Shown: positions 45,219-57,137, counted from the first letter of the stretch. The stretch: DNA of 64,000 bases from Leishmania mexicana MHOM/GT/2001/U1103 (GCF_000234665.1 NC_018312.1:1545791-1609790), one strand, 5' to 3'. Translations and numbers: made by a program. Notes: generated by a model not told the origin, from the letters alone.

Positions 45219-47042
45219 CTAAAGTGTCATGGCTTCCCGGTGTATTTGCTGAACCTTGGCTACCAGTGCGGCGCACCAGCGCTTGTGACGATCCAGAAGC
45301 AACGCGTCTTCTTGGACGTGCTCTGGTTCCTGCGATGCAGTCAGCTTCGAATCAGAGCCCCGGTCGCTGGGTCCTGCTGCGACATCCCCTTCTGCCCGCT
45401 CCTTTCGCACCTGCTGCCACTCGCGACGACGCCGCTCCTGGCGTTGCCGCAGGTCTGCCCAGACCTTCGGTGACTTTTCCTCAACCAAACGCAGTAGCAA
45501 AGGGTCGGTGCGAGGAAGGCTCAAGGCAAGAGCGACAGAGAGCACCCCTTGCGCAACCGCCTCTGGGTTGTACCCGCCCTCCAGAACAACGACCAACCCC
45601 GCTGTCCGTCCGTCATGCAGGCACCACCCCTTCACCCGCGACAGGACAGAGGCAAACCCACCCTCGACGGCCATCTTGCCCAATGGATCGCCATAGGCAG
45701 CATCGAACCCCAGTGACACCATGACTAGGTCGGGCCTAAACTCAGCCAGCCGGGGCAAGAAAATCTCCTCGAACACGGAGTTCATTAGGTAGTCGGAGAT
45801 GACCTGCTCACATCGTGCCGGCTGTTGCCCGTTGGTGTGGACGGCAACATTACAGATGCTGCCTTTGGAGGCGGCGTGTCGGCTCCCTCCCACGTAAGCC
45901 GTGTCGCCGCGGCCGTCGAAGGGGTAGAACTGCCCTTTATCGTAGCGGTGGAGCGACAGATACAGTAGCGAGCCGGGGTCGCAGGCACCCTCAACAAAAG
46001 AGGCGGTTCCCTCGCCGAAGTGGACGTCCAGATCGAGAATGGCGATGCGCGGAGGGCCAGAGGGCAACGTTGATGCGTGTCGAATGCGCAGTTGCTGAGC
46101 TGCAATGGCGACATTGTTGACCAGGCAAAATCCGCTCGGCTGTGAGGCCGTGCAATGATGCCCCGGCGGCCGCACAAGACAAAATGACACGAGGGGATGC
46201 ACACGCCCAGCAGCGCTGGAGGCGGTGCCGGACCGGGAAGCCGCCACACCGCGCAGCGCGGCAACACTAGCGTCGATCACGGCGCCTGCCGAAAGTCGGG
46301 CAGCTACGCTGCTTGTCTCGTCGTTGCAGTAAACGTCACTTTTCAAGTTCACCAGAGCCGCCCCACTCTTCAAAAAATGTTCGTAGACTTGCGGATCTTG
46401 GAAGGAGCAAACCTCGTCATAGGTGGCGAGTCGTGCAGGTATCCATTGCGAGCGGTTGGCTGCGCTTATCGGTGGCAGAACTCGGTTCGAGTCCGACACC
46501 AAGCCACTATCCGCGTGCACCGTAAAGGGAGCCAGCAGCTCGACAGGCAGAACGTCGAGCGCGCGCTCGCAGCCCTGAAGTGCCTCAATTGCGCGTTTCA
46601 GACGGTGTGGTGTTTCAGGGGAGCGGCTGATGTCAGAGCAATGTAGCAGCATGCGCGCGTCGAAACACCACCCCACGGTGATGTCGGGAGGTTGCGGTGC
46701 CGCCCCACATGCCGTGCTGCTCACAACAGCGGCTTTGGGGCTTTGCGATGATGTGTCCCTGCCCTCTGCATCAGTACAAACGCCCCCTGTGATGTAGTAC
46801 ACTCCTTTATCCACTAGCTTTCCCATGAGCACAAGCTCTTGGTCGTCGACAAGACACAAGTCGGCGGACGGTGAGCTCGTGGAACATCGTGCTCGCAAGC
46901 CCACTCGACCAGCTACAGCTTCCAACGGCTCTTTCAGGTCACCTTTTCTAATATGCGCTTCAGTTTCAAGCTGAGGACGCTGGAAGCGTCGCACAGTTAC
47001 GGTGCCATTCAGCTCGGGATGCGCAAAACGTGGTGGCGGCAT
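45219..47042 (-). CDS. Histone deacetylase, class II type (DAC4-like)
   Basis: 607 residues from ATG 47040-47042. The catalytic domain (about residues 200-540) shows RPPGHHC (His pair at about 295-296), the metal-binding DxDVH motif (about 337-341, followed by FGEGT where most family members have HGNGT), GFDAAYGDP (Asp at about 445) and EGGYN (Tyr at about 491). All zinc ligands and the catalytic tyrosine are thus present. The ~190-residue N terminus is poorly conserved, and the C terminus is an Arg/Glu-rich helix. It removes acetyl groups from lysines of histones or other proteins. I identify it with trypanosome DAC4 from its position near the ATP synthase subunit and STI1 genes. It is the first clear gene of the minus-strand polycistron. 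Confidence 0.88.
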   Translation of the reverse strand: MPPPRFAHPELNGTVTVRRFQRPQLETEAHIRKGDLKEPLEAVAGRVGLRARCSTSSPSADLCLVDDQELVLMGKLVDKGVYYITGGVCTDAEGRDTSSQSPKAAVVSSTACGAAPQPPDITVGWCFDARMLLHCSDISRSPETPHRLKRAIEALQGCERALDVLPVELLAPFTVHADSGLVSDSNRVLPPISAANRSQWIPARLATYDEVCSFQDPQVYEHFLKSGAALVNLKSDVYCNDETSSVAARLSAGAVIDASVAALRGVAASRSGTASSAAGRVHPLVSFCLVRPPGHHCTASQPSGFCLVNNVAIAAQQLRIRHASTLPSGPPRIAILDLDVHFGEGTASFVEGACDPGSLLYLSLHRYDKGQFYPFDGRGDTAYVGGSRHAASKGSICNVAVHTNGQQPARCEQVISDYLMNSVFEEIFLPRLAEFRPDLVMVSLGFDAAYGDPLGKMAVEGGFASVLSRVKGWCLHDGRTAGLVVVLEGGYNPEAVAQGVLSVALALSLPRTDPLLLRLVEEKSPKVWADLRQRQERRRREWQQVRKERAEGDVAAGPSDRGSDSKLTASQEPEHVQEDALLLDRHKRWCAALVAKVQQIHREAMTL

Positions 47043-48526
47043 GGGTGAACGCCGGTATGCTAAGCACGTAGAAGAGAAAAAAGCGGTGAATGAGAGTCAA
47101 AAGGCCTTTTTCATTATCCGGTGTCTAGACCACTTTACGAGGGGCGGAAGGCATGCACGATAGCAGTGCTTGCCTGTCATCCACGAGATCTTCGTCCCCT
47201 GAGCTGTAGAACTGAGGAAGTTCTAGGATCCTGCCCTCGTTTAGGAGCAGGCAGAATCGCTTTAGTCGACGGACCTCGCTCGAGAAACCGGTCCCACGTG
47301 CATGAAACGTGATAAGCAGGACAAATATAAAGAAACGTAGCGCTGTGACAGAAAAAGAAAATATGCTCTAAAACGAAAAAATATATATATACATATATAC
47401 GCGCACTCACTTCACAGCGGCCTTCTGACGGTGGAAAGGGATGATCTGGTTGAGAGCCAACTCAGACCCCAGTGGCCCGTAGAAGGGTGGCCGGATCCAT
47501 CTCCAATTACAAGGATCAGATATCCATTTCCTCGTGTCTTAGAATCTCTGCATATGCCGCAGATGACAACACTCGTACTCGACAGAGCTCGGACAACTGA
47601 AGGTCCTCTTCAGTGTCTAAGAGAACGACAGTGTGCTCAACGGAAAACCGATTAACATCCTTTGCTGTGTGAATAATTCACCTCCCCCCTTCCCTCGCCT
47701 TCCGTAAGACATGAGCCATGACGTCGCCCTTTGCACTTCAATGAACATCGACCTGGCCCTTCCCAAGGCTCACGAACACCTGCGCACCGTACTGCTCGTT
47801 GACCGTCTCTTGGTATCTTGCGATGGTGAACCGCTCACCCCCACCAGCATCGCTGAGAACTCTGGTATAAGGATATCCATCGTTTGGGCTACTTCGCAGA
47901 CATGCGCAAAGACACGGACTTCTACTTCAGTCCACCACCAACGATGTATCGTGTAATTCGTGGTCAGTCACAAAATATGCCGCATTTAGCGCCGCTTCCT
48001 TGTTGCGCGTTGTCCGCCCGCTGTCTCGCGATTGTCAGCTGCTAACGTCAGATGTACCAAGTAACCAGTAACGTCGATCAACCGGTTTCTCCATTCGACA
48101 CCTAAGGGGACGTCTGATGCCTGAAACGGGAAAAACGCGTCGCCGAGACCGCCGCTACAGACCATAAAGTCACCTCCAGCATGCTTTTGGAGCCACGCGT
48201 CTAGACTTCCCAGGCGACAGCAAACTCAGCTCCCGTTCTCCCACTACCCAAATGCTTTCTAGAGAAGAGAGAGTCCATGCATACGACGGACGAGCGTAGA
48301 GGCCAACACACCTGAGATAAGGCGCAAAACCACAGCACATCGCGAGTAAGTGATGCGTTGTGCATCACCGCTAGCAACTGCCCAATTAATCTAGAGTCCC
48401 GTCTTGTACTGGACCAGAATCATAACCACAGTATCCTCGGATGCAACGAACCCCATCCAAGAGAGGGCATAGAGCGCTCACATTTATGCGACTCTCCCCG
48501 TTTTGCCCTTGCTCTTGCCCAACACG
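47043..48526. other. Divergent strand-switch region, left part
   Basis: Minus-strand pyrimidine tract (plus-strand GAAGAGAAAAAAG at about 47071-47083) lies just upstream of the deacetylase start and fits its splice acceptor. TA-rich sequence at about 47381-47400. Between about 47710 and 48050 the plus strand encodes short coding-like fragments in shifting frames (for example LGYFADMRKDTDFYFSPPP at about 47888-47945), which may be a decayed gene. No intact gene supported. Confidence 0.5.
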
Positions 48527-49049
48527 TTTATTCTCTCCCAGGGGGCGTGTGTCCAGCGCGGCGCCGCCCCAGGCCGGTCGCACGCCCACCGGCTGGCGCA
48601 AAGCACCGCTAGACACACGTTGCGGCAGTCCGCCGACTCAGGCGCCGGTGCGCGCCCTCGGCCCCAAACTCCGCCCAACACCCGCTGAGCAGGGCGCGCC
48701 GCAGCCGCCCACCCATCATGCCGGCCGCCCCCTGCTGCATTCCCCCTCGGGGTGACGCGGACCCCCTTTCCAGTCGGCAGTGGGGGTCGGGCGGGGCACA
48801 TTCGGGTCATGTGGGCACCCTGCCCGTCACACAGGTGGCGCAAACGTCTGGACAGTTGCAGCTCTCTCCGGCGCAGCGCCATCAAGGAGGCCACCGCCGG
48901 CATCAGCAGCGACACATCGCTGGCATCACCGCGTCGCGGGTGCTTTGGCCTGTCAGTCCCAGAAGAGGGTTGGCACTCGGAGGGGATAGGGGGGACCTGG
49001 TTGCCTTCTCCAGAGGGAGTGGGTACTGGACTTTGCTATCACTTTGAGG
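48527..49049 (+). repeat. SIDER-like repeat, copy A
   Basis: Starts at TTTATTCTCTCCCAGGGGGC and ends near GGACTTTGCTATCACTTTGA. Nearly identical in the body to copies B, C and D. The last ~25 bases are shared with B but not with C or D. It is GC-rich and has no coding potential. Length and relation to the intergenic copy at 24640-25050 suggest a SIDER-type retroposon. Confidence 0.85.
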
Positions 49050-51616
49050 TACCCCCTGTCATAAGTGCTCCCGTTTCGTTGTTTCCGAAATTGGTGGGGA
49101 CCATTTCCTGAGTTATCTCAGCACGGATGCAAATAACGGTCTCGCTGGATCTCAACCTCATGGTTTTCCTGGTCATCCTCGCCGAGCAACTCAGGGAACT
49201 CACTGATTCGGCTGTAGCCCAGGCCCACGAGTGTTTTGGTGTAGGAGGCAAGGTTGCAGCCAATCCCGGAGAGAGCCGTCTTCATCAGGGGCAGAGACAC
49301 AACAAATGAAACGATGGCAACCTTCACGGTCGCGTTAGCTCCGAAAAGCTGTCCATGGGATAAACGCAGAGCAGACAACAAAAAAGAGACAAGCCTTATG
49401 AGGTGAAAAAGATTTACATATAGATTTACTCTTGCTTCCAATCGACGGAACTGCTGTGCCTCGCTGTCACACCGCTAGCGTAATCGAGTCTATGCAAGGC
49501 CGTCCTGTGGGGAGGAGAAGTCAAATTGTAAAGGCTAATTTTTTTCTCGAGATCCACAAGCTCAAGTCCAAGGCACTGAACTGTACAAGGACGATAAAGA
49601 AAGAGAGGTCGAGTCACAACACATTGCAATAGAAAACCAAGTAACCATAGGGAAAACAAACACTAGCAATAATAGTAAATGCATGAGCGAGAGGTCATCA
49701 ATCCAAAAAAAATTCAGATGCACCGTGAGTGATTGAAATTGCCCTACAAGAGTTCTTGCGACTTCTCCATATGGTTAGGTACAAAAAGTCTCCTCGACCC
49801 ATTCCAGTCCGACAAGACTTGTGCGTGATAGTCTTCACAGAGTGGCAACTCGGCACCGTAGGCAGAGAAAACTGGTCATCGTCGGCGTGATCAACGAACA
49901 GAATGTTGAGAGCACTCCTGTCTAACGGCACCCCAATGTACGCCTCAGGCGAAAAACTATCCAGCAAGAAACTATTACTGGTGTTGATACCCTAAACCCT
50001 AAGCTTCTCGTTCTGCCGGTCGAAGGGGTCAAGCTCTGAGTCTATGTGAAGAACACCATTCACAGTACAGGATATGCGCTGCGAATTTTCGAGAAGCAGA
50101 GGTCACTTCTGTGGGCCAGGTACTCCCACACCACATTGAATAAGGTTATTGGATACTTGCAGGTGGCTCTCTCTCACGTTTATTCCCCTTGAGCGAGGAG
50201 TTTTCAGAGATGACCCTTGTTTATTTCCAATGAACTCTTTCACTTCTTTCGCCCACTCATCATATCGACCCACAAACTGCCCCGCAATTGCACACTGGTG
50301 GCTTTTGTCAGCACCTGCTCCCCTTTCGTTGTGCTCCATTGCACTCGCATCCCGAGCGAGCTCCGGCTCTTGACCCATCTTAGCAATCAAAGGTCTAAGT
50401 AGCGGCGCTGTGTGGCGGGCCAGCGATAAAGGAGCTCCCCCAAGAACGCCGGTATCGACGCGGTCGTCCAATTCTAGTGCCCGTTGAAAGAGCAGCTCCC
50501 GACTGTCGTTTGTTGATTTCAAACGGTATCGCCGGCGCCACGCGCTTGCAGTGAGACGATCCGCAACTTTGAAAGGGGTCACCCCACTCCCAGCTCTACT
50601 GCGCGGAGAGTGAGGCAGGGAAGAGCAACCTGATGATAAGTTCAGGGCGTAGTTTTGCAGTGATGAGAGCCCTCACGCACCTTTCGTCTGGACTTTATAA
50701 ATGCTTCGGTTCGAGAACAGTGACACCCTGTGGAAACAGTCATTGTGGGGAGTATTGCAACCCAAAACTGCTTCAGGCAGAGTATTCTCCAAACCAAGGT
50801 GCTCGGTCATCCGAGCGTTCCACTCTTTCCATTTTATCAAGATAATTTCTTCCTTTGCCAATATTTGCGCCTCTATCGCTTGTGGAACCCTTTGATACGC
50901 TGATGATGGGTTGGATATAAGGGACCCCTCAGGCAATATTGGTGCCCTTCGACCAGAGCAGGAAGCGGTTACATCATGAACCCGGTGTCTGCTTGGGCGG
51001 CCGTTGCTCCTGCCAAGATCCATGTACGCGCATCCCCTATACTTGCTGCCTCCTCGTGATACTACATTGCCCTCGTGGGTGACAGAACGAGAGCCACTCT
51101 CGTGCAAAGGCGAGAAGTTCAACTCTAAGCGTGTGGGCACTGGATGTGGCACAGACAGCATTTTAAAGCCGAGAAAAAACGTAACTCCACACCAAGCGTG
51201 CGTAGGCACAAAAAGGAGGGCAAATAAGGCGACAAATTCTATAGAAAGATGCACTATACTAGTTCTTCTTCCATCTTGGGGGCCCAGCGACAAAGACACC
51301 GTAGGCTATTCGCATTCTTCCCCTTACCCCCACAGTGACATCCCACCTCTCATCTATTTTACTACATCTGATCTATTTTCACAGCATTGTTTTCTGTTAC
51401 CATATCAGTCTCACCTGCGCCCACCCTGGAGACCTCCCCTCTTGACCCCCCCCTCGACCAAGTTGCCCATTGAGCTCGCACGCAACAGCCCAGGCAACAC
51501 GGAAATCAGCAGAGACGGCAGTCGTCAATGTTCAGTAACCAGATCTCCGCACGCCACATTGCAGCTGGCAGCTCCTAAAAAAATTACACCAGCAACCCCC
51601 CTGAGAACGAGGCACG
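49050..51616 (-). pseudogene. Decayed coding sequence between inverted repeats A and B
   Basis: The minus strand shows successive coding-like blocks in different frames with stops between them: about 51299-50673 (ending in a Lys/Glu-rich helix, KEEIILIKWKEW), 50582-50103 (Arg/Leu-rich, with YDEWAKEVKEF), about 50090-49698 (with SPEAYIGVPLDRSALNILF and GMGRGDFLYLTIW) and 49441-49118 (hydrophobic then acidic). The blocks have moderate composition and amphipathic patterns, unlike the GC-rich chance frames elsewhere. I read this as one or two degraded genes, possibly ending in a membrane segment. I do not recognise the family. Confidence 0.35.
49988..50002. repeat. Short degenerate telomere-type repeat
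   Basis: The bases ACCCTAAACCCTAAG contain two CCCTAA units separated by one extra A, matching the trypanosomatid telomere repeat (TTAGGG on the other strand). Two units can occur by chance, so this is only a hint. Confidence 0.3.
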
Positions 51617-52147
51617 CCTCAAAGCGATAGCAAAGTCCAGTACCCACTCCCTCTGGAGAAGGCAACCAGGTCCCCCCTATCCCCTCCGAGTGCCAACCCT
51701 CTTCTGGGACTGACAGGCCAAAGCACCCGCGACGCGGTGATGCCAGCGATGTGTCGCTGCTGATGCCGGCGGTGGCCTCCTTGATGGCGCTGCGTCGGAG
51801 AGAGCTGCAACTGTCCAGACGTTTGCGCCACCTGTGTGACGGGCAGGGTGCCCACATGACCCGAATGTGCCCCGCCCGACCCCCACTGCCGACTGGAAAG
51901 GGGGTCCGCGTCACCCCGAGGGGGAATGCAGCAGGGGGCGGCCGGCATGATGGGTGGGCGGCTGCGGCGCGCCCTGCTCAGCGGGTATTGGGCGGAGTTT
52001 GGGGCCGAGGGCGCGCACCGGCGCCTGAGTCGGCGGACTGCCGCAACGTGTGTCTAGCGGTGCTTTGCGCCAGCCGGTGGGCGTGCGACCGGCCTGGGGC
52101 GGCGCCGCGCTGGACACACGCCCCCTGGGAGAGAATAAACGCGTTGG
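51617..52147 (-). repeat. SIDER-like repeat, copy B (inverted relative to A)
   Basis: Reverse complement of copy A with few differences, including A's distinctive 3' end (GGACTTTGCTATCGCTTTGA in the complementary reading) and TTTATTCTCTCCCAGG at its 5' end. Homology with A extends about 20 bases further upstream (GCTCTTG and CCCAACGCG). A and B therefore face each other with their 3' ends inward. Confidence 0.85.
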
Positions 52148-55100
52148 GAAACAAGAGCGCGCTTTAACTCCACTTCGCGAAGGAACTGGAAGAGAGACGG
52201 CCCCCCCAGTTTCCACCGCAATCACCAGGAAGAGGCTGCCTTTTCGCCAGACTTCCACCGCCGCTCCCGGCGTCTGCTGGGCCGGGGGGGCGCGCGCGCG
52301 GGGGGGGCCGAACGCCGGGAAACCCCCCGAGGCCCGAAAAGCGCAGGCGCACAGCAAGAAAACAAACCACCGCGACTTTCCAGGCGCCACCAAAAGCCCC
52401 AGCGTCACGCAGGCGCCGCCTCCTTAGGTCCCCACCCCGTTCGCCCCGGGAACGGTATTGTTTGGATGGGCGGTCTACCGAAACCGGCCAGCCCCGCATA
52501 GTTTAGGTTCCCGTGAAAAAGTTGCCCTTAGCAAAGTCATCCACCATGGCGTGGCGCCACGGCCAACCACCGGCGGTGGGGGGGGGGGGGGGGGCGGCGT
52601 GCCTGGGCGTTCCTTCGGGCGTGGGTGGGTGTGGCCTTTGTCGAAGGCGGGGGCGCAACCCCGGCCCCGGCCCACCCCACCACAACACGCGGCGATAGGC
52701 GGCGCCCTAACCCACCCACGCGCCCAGCGCCCCGACGGTCCTTTTGCGGCGAGGCGGTGCGGAGAGTAATCCGGAACTTATTTTTTCTTACAACACAACA
52801 TGGTATGCCCTGCCGCTTTGGCATCCCCATACCTTACCCACCCATTCGCACGAAACACCGTTTCGGCGCCTCACCCGCGCGCCCCCGACGGCGAAGTTGG
52901 ACAGGGCCGGATCGCACACCGCGTGACAGAGACAGATGCGCGCGATGCCTGCACCCACCCGACCCTCCCCTACCAAAGCAAAAGCGCACCCAGAGCGCAC
53001 CAGGCGAGGAACCACACCCGCGCACCCCCGGGGCAAACCCCAGCGCCGGACCCAGAGCCCCCACCCCACTTTCCGCCGATCCAAACCACCCATCGCCCGA
53101 AACCCGCCGCGCTATCCAATGCATGAAAACACCACCCCCAACACCGCACAGGCATCTTCATAGAGAACGGTGTCCCAAGGACCCCGACCACCCCACCAAA
53201 AACGCGACAGCGCACAATATTCCCAAACACCCCGCGAGACCAACCTCACTTCCGCCCCCACCAAACCACACCCGGCGCGGCCGGAGATCTTTCAAACCAC
53301 CCCCCCCCCCGTTGGCGACCGCCGCCGCGAAGGGTCCCCCAAGCGGCGGCGACGCCCCAACGGGCCAAAAAAAAAGAACACCACGTTTCCGGCATTCCCG
53401 ACGCCAGGGCCAAAGGAACCCCCACCACACCCCGGGCCTCGGCCAACCTTCGACCCGCCGGAGCTTCCCGGAACATTTTTTTTACTCGGCGAAGGGGTCG
53501 CTCGACTTGTCTGCGCCGCTAGAAAAACCGCCGCGGACAACCCCCATCGTTTCTTTATTGCGCGTTTCCCCGGCCCTCCCCCCGGTCGCGAAGACGGGGG
53601 CGGCCCCCGGCGGGAAAAAAAACCCGGGCCGTTGGGGGGGCCCTGCGCCCGCGGGGGCCCGCGCCGCCGGCAAGGCCCTGGCCCCCGGGCCGCGTTTCCG
53701 CCAACCCGGGGCGCGGCGGGCCCATTAACAGGGCGCGGGGCGGCCCCGGCCGGCGCCCCACGACGGCACCCCAAAGGCACCCGCCCCAGCGGAAACGGCC
53801 GGGATGGGGGCCGAAGCCAACGGGGGTGGCCCGCGCCGAAACGCCCCACCTCGCCCTTCGCGCAAGGCCCCAGGCCCCGGGGGTTGGTCCCGATTGGGTT
53901 TTCCCACCCCCGTTGCGGCCGCGGTGGGGGTTTGGATGGCGGGGGATGGGCGCCCCCCCCCCATTTTTTGGGAACGGGCCCCTATGATTTTTCTTTCTGC
54001 TCGAAGACACGGCGGCTTTCCAAACCGGGGGGCCATATTTCCGCCACGCGCGCGATGGCCAGGCGCACATCCAGGGAAAAGCGCGGGCCGCGACCCAGCC
54101 AGCGGGAATCCCGGTTTGGCGCGGTGGTGTGGCGCCGTCCTGGTGTTTTTCGCCGGTTTGTCGTGCTGTTTTTCTGCGGCGCCTGCACGTTGGCGGCTTG
54201 GTGTGAAAAGGCGGCGCGGGGCGGCTAGGGGAAAAAGGCCCGGCGGTTTTGCCGAGGGCGGTGTGCGCGAACGCCGGCCCCGTTACGGATGACCTTTCAG
54301 GGTTTCTCTGGCGGAAATTTTCCCATGCCAGGAGCAGGCGGATTTTAAGAGTTTGCCGCCCCCAATGCGGATAGGCAGGAAAAAGTTTGGGCATCGGGCG
54401 CCGCCGTGGGTGGTTGGCCGGGGGGTGCGCCACAGAACCTTTAGGGGTTTCCAAGAACAGCAAACATATCCCGAAAACATATCCGGACCAGCGAAAAAAA
54501 CGCGCCGCGGCTTCCAAAACCTTTGGCGTTGGCCGCAGCCAGCCTGTTTTGGCAGGGGCGTGGCTGGCGGAAAGGCCGCCTTCTTTGGGTTGTTTCGTCG
54601 CGCAAAGCGGCGCCAAATAAGACCAGGGGTCTCTGGGGCCGCGGCTGGCGCTTGCTGCTGCCGGTCGTCTTGTTTTCCGGGGTGCGTGGTCGCGCTTTGG
54701 GCCGCGCCGGGTGTCTAAAGGGGGGGGGGCGCCAAACAAAGGCCCAAAGCCGGCCCCGCACAGGAACCCGCCCGCCAACCAGGCCCGCGCACATTTTTTT
54801 ACATAGGCGCGCCCCGTGCCCCCACCGCACGCCCCCCGCGGCTGCCTTGCAGGGGTCCAACCCACCAGAAAAAGCGCGCCGGAAAAGAAGGGGTGCGGGG
54901 GGGCTTGGCGAAACCCGAAAAGACGAGCTGGCGGGCGTTTGTGTTTGTGGCGGTTGGCGGCGGGTTTGTCCTCGATGGTGGGGGCTGGGAAGGGGGCCCC
55001 CCGCCTTTCCCCCGCAAAGGAACCCCCAATGACCGACCCCGCCGCCCCCCGGCAAATTTTTGTGTTTGTCCTTCGGCGTAGCTCTTCCAGATCTCTTAAA

Positions 55101-56591
55101 AAGGAACCCAACCCCACAGGTGGTTCTTTCGTGCGTGGTGGGTGGCGCCGGTATGCCGCCGGCCGGCCACGTTGTGACGACTTTTGCTTTTTGGGGCCGA
55201 GGGAACGCCTAGGCCGGGCCACCCCCGCGCAAAAGAAAACGGGGCCCGTCACGCCCTCGGGGCGGGGGCACAGGCCCGGCCACCACCACCGCCCACGCCG
55301 ACGCCCCCGGTTTGGCCCCAGGCGGCACGGCCAGGGGTTTGCCGGGGGGGGGGCGTTTTTTTCTTTCGGCGGGGTGGCGGCGGCGCCCGTTGGGGGCCCC
55401 GGGGGCGGGGGGGGGGTATGCCGCCGCGCGCCCCCCGGCCGTTGGGGCAAAAAAAAGGCGACCCCGTTCGGCAGCCGCCTCCGAGGCGTGTTTTCGGGGC
55501 GCCTGGGGCAGGCCACACAAGGTTTCAGTCGCGCAACCAAAAATGGCCCCGCCGGTGGTTTGCCGCGGGGTGTTTTTCCGACTGGGTGGGGGCGCCGGCG
55601 ATGGCAGCGCCCAGCCCTTTTGCCGTCGCGAAACAGGTGCTCCCCCCGCCGCCCGTTGGGCTCCTATTTTTTTTGCGTTGGATCCACGCAAAAGTTCCAA
55701 CCCTCATCCCTTTTCTTCCAAGCCCCGAAAAATCTCCTGGTAAAACCGTTGCGTCCGGTGGGTGTGCTTCACCAAAGGGGCCGCCATTGCGGTTATGCGC
55801 CCGCCCGGGAACGCCGGGGTCACGGGTGAAAGGCGCACGAATCGCCCACACATGCTTCCACCTTGGGTGCGAAGCAGTGGCTGGCGGGGAAAACAGCGAC
55901 ACCCCGTTTAAATAAAGAGTCTTTTTTCGTGATCCACAGGTGTGTTTTTTTCCCCTGAATAAATGGGGTGTTTCCTTAGCGGCCGGTGTCGCATTTCATC
56001 CCCCATGCTTTCTTATAAGAATTGAAAAAAAAGGTCAACGCTGCTTTTTTGCTTTCACCCCTGCATAATTCAGGCTCTGAAAGTCCAAAAGTAGCAGACA
56101 AAAAGCGAGACCAACCAAAAACTAGTTTGCAAAGGAAGGTGAGCCTGGTGTCTGCGCGGCCCCGTGGTGGCTCGAAGATCCGCGCGCCACGCCGCAACTT
56201 GGTTGTACGCTGTTCTCCTGCTTTGCTGCGGCAGGTGCATTGGGCTATGGTGAAGACCCCCGCTTTCTCACATTACGTGCCTCCTTTGTTTGGAAAAGAA
56301 AAGGCTCGTTTTCCGTTGGTCGCTTGATGGCGGCCGGCTGCCCTATTCAATCGGCGCGCATGGGGTGTATGTAAGGGGGCCCCGTCTGACATTCAAAGTT
56401 CGGTGCGAACTGGGGGTAGGCTCGTCTTCTGAAGCTTCTTCCAGACCTGGTGCTGAAGAGGTTTTGAAAAAGGGGGTTGGGGTGGTGGGATGCTTCCCGT
56501 GATGGGGGGTTTGTTCTGAAAAGTTGTCTTGGGCAGCGCAGCGTTGCCCCCGATGCGCCACCACACAAAAAGTATTGGTTATTTTTTCAAA
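52148..56591. other. GC-rich, homopolymer-laden segment without genes; suspected low-quality or misassembled sequence
   Basis: From just after copy B to copy C the sequence is extremely rich in G and C runs (for example a G run at about 52577-52593 and many C7-C9 and A6-A8 runs). It lacks the microsatellites and purine tracts of other spacers. Long open frames exist on both strands, including one of 661 codons on the minus strand, but they overlap in many frames, consist of Pro/Arg/Gly/Ala repeats and hold no domain. The pattern resembles the ends of poor Sanger reads or foreign GC-rich reads. From about 55900 the sequence becomes more ordinary. I would not annotate genes here. Confidence 0.6.
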
Positions 56592-57137
56592 TGCGTTCAT
56601 TCTCTGCCAGGGGGCGTGTGTCCAGCGCGGCGCCGCCCCAGGCCGGTCGCACGCCCACCGGCTGGCGCAAAGCACCGCTAGACACACGTTGCGGCAGTCC
56701 GCCGACTCAGGCGCCGGTGCGCGCCCTCGGCCCCAAACTCCGCCCAACACCCGCTGAGCAGGGCGCGCCGCAGCCGCCCACCCATCATGCCGGCCGCCCC
56801 CTGCTGCATTCCCCCTCGGGGTGACGCGGACCCCCTTTCCAGTCGGCAGTGGGGGTCGGGCGGGGCACGTTCGGGTCATGTGGGCACCCTGCCCGTCACA
56901 CAGGTGGCGCAAACGTCTGGACAGTTGCAGCTCTCTCCGACGCAGCGCCATCAAGGAGGCCACCGCCGGCATCCGCAGCGACACATCGCTGGCATCACCG
57001 CGTCGCGGGTGCTTTGGCCTGTCAGTCCCAGAAGAGGGTTGGCACTCGGAGGGGATAGGGGGGACCTGGTTGCCTTCTCCAGAGGGAGTGGGTACTGGAC
57101 CGCTACGCCACGCTGAGATGCCCATGTGTTATGACGG
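56592..57137 (+). repeat. SIDER-like repeat, copy C
   Basis: Same body as A and B; starts at GTTCATTCTCTGCCAGGGGG and ends with GGACCGCTACGCCACGC and CCCATGTGTTATGACGGG. This longer 3' end is shared with copy D only, so C and D form a second pair distinct from A and B. Confidence 0.85.

Noticed and set aside
46485..46500. A GGTTCGAGTCC motif resembling a tRNA T-loop/box B
   Set aside because: It lies inside the deacetylase coding sequence, and no acceptor stem or box A at the right distance was found. No tRNA gene was seen in the window.
48601..48755. Short protein-like frames inside copies A-D, each about 60-140 codons
   Set aside because: They occur identically in all repeat copies on both strands and have no domain; they reflect the GC-rich non-coding repeat.
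53555..55540. A 661-codon minus-strand open frame in the GC-rich segment
   Set aside because: Its product is Pro/Arg/Gly repeats without a domain, it overlaps many equally long frames on both strands, and the underlying sequence is suspect.
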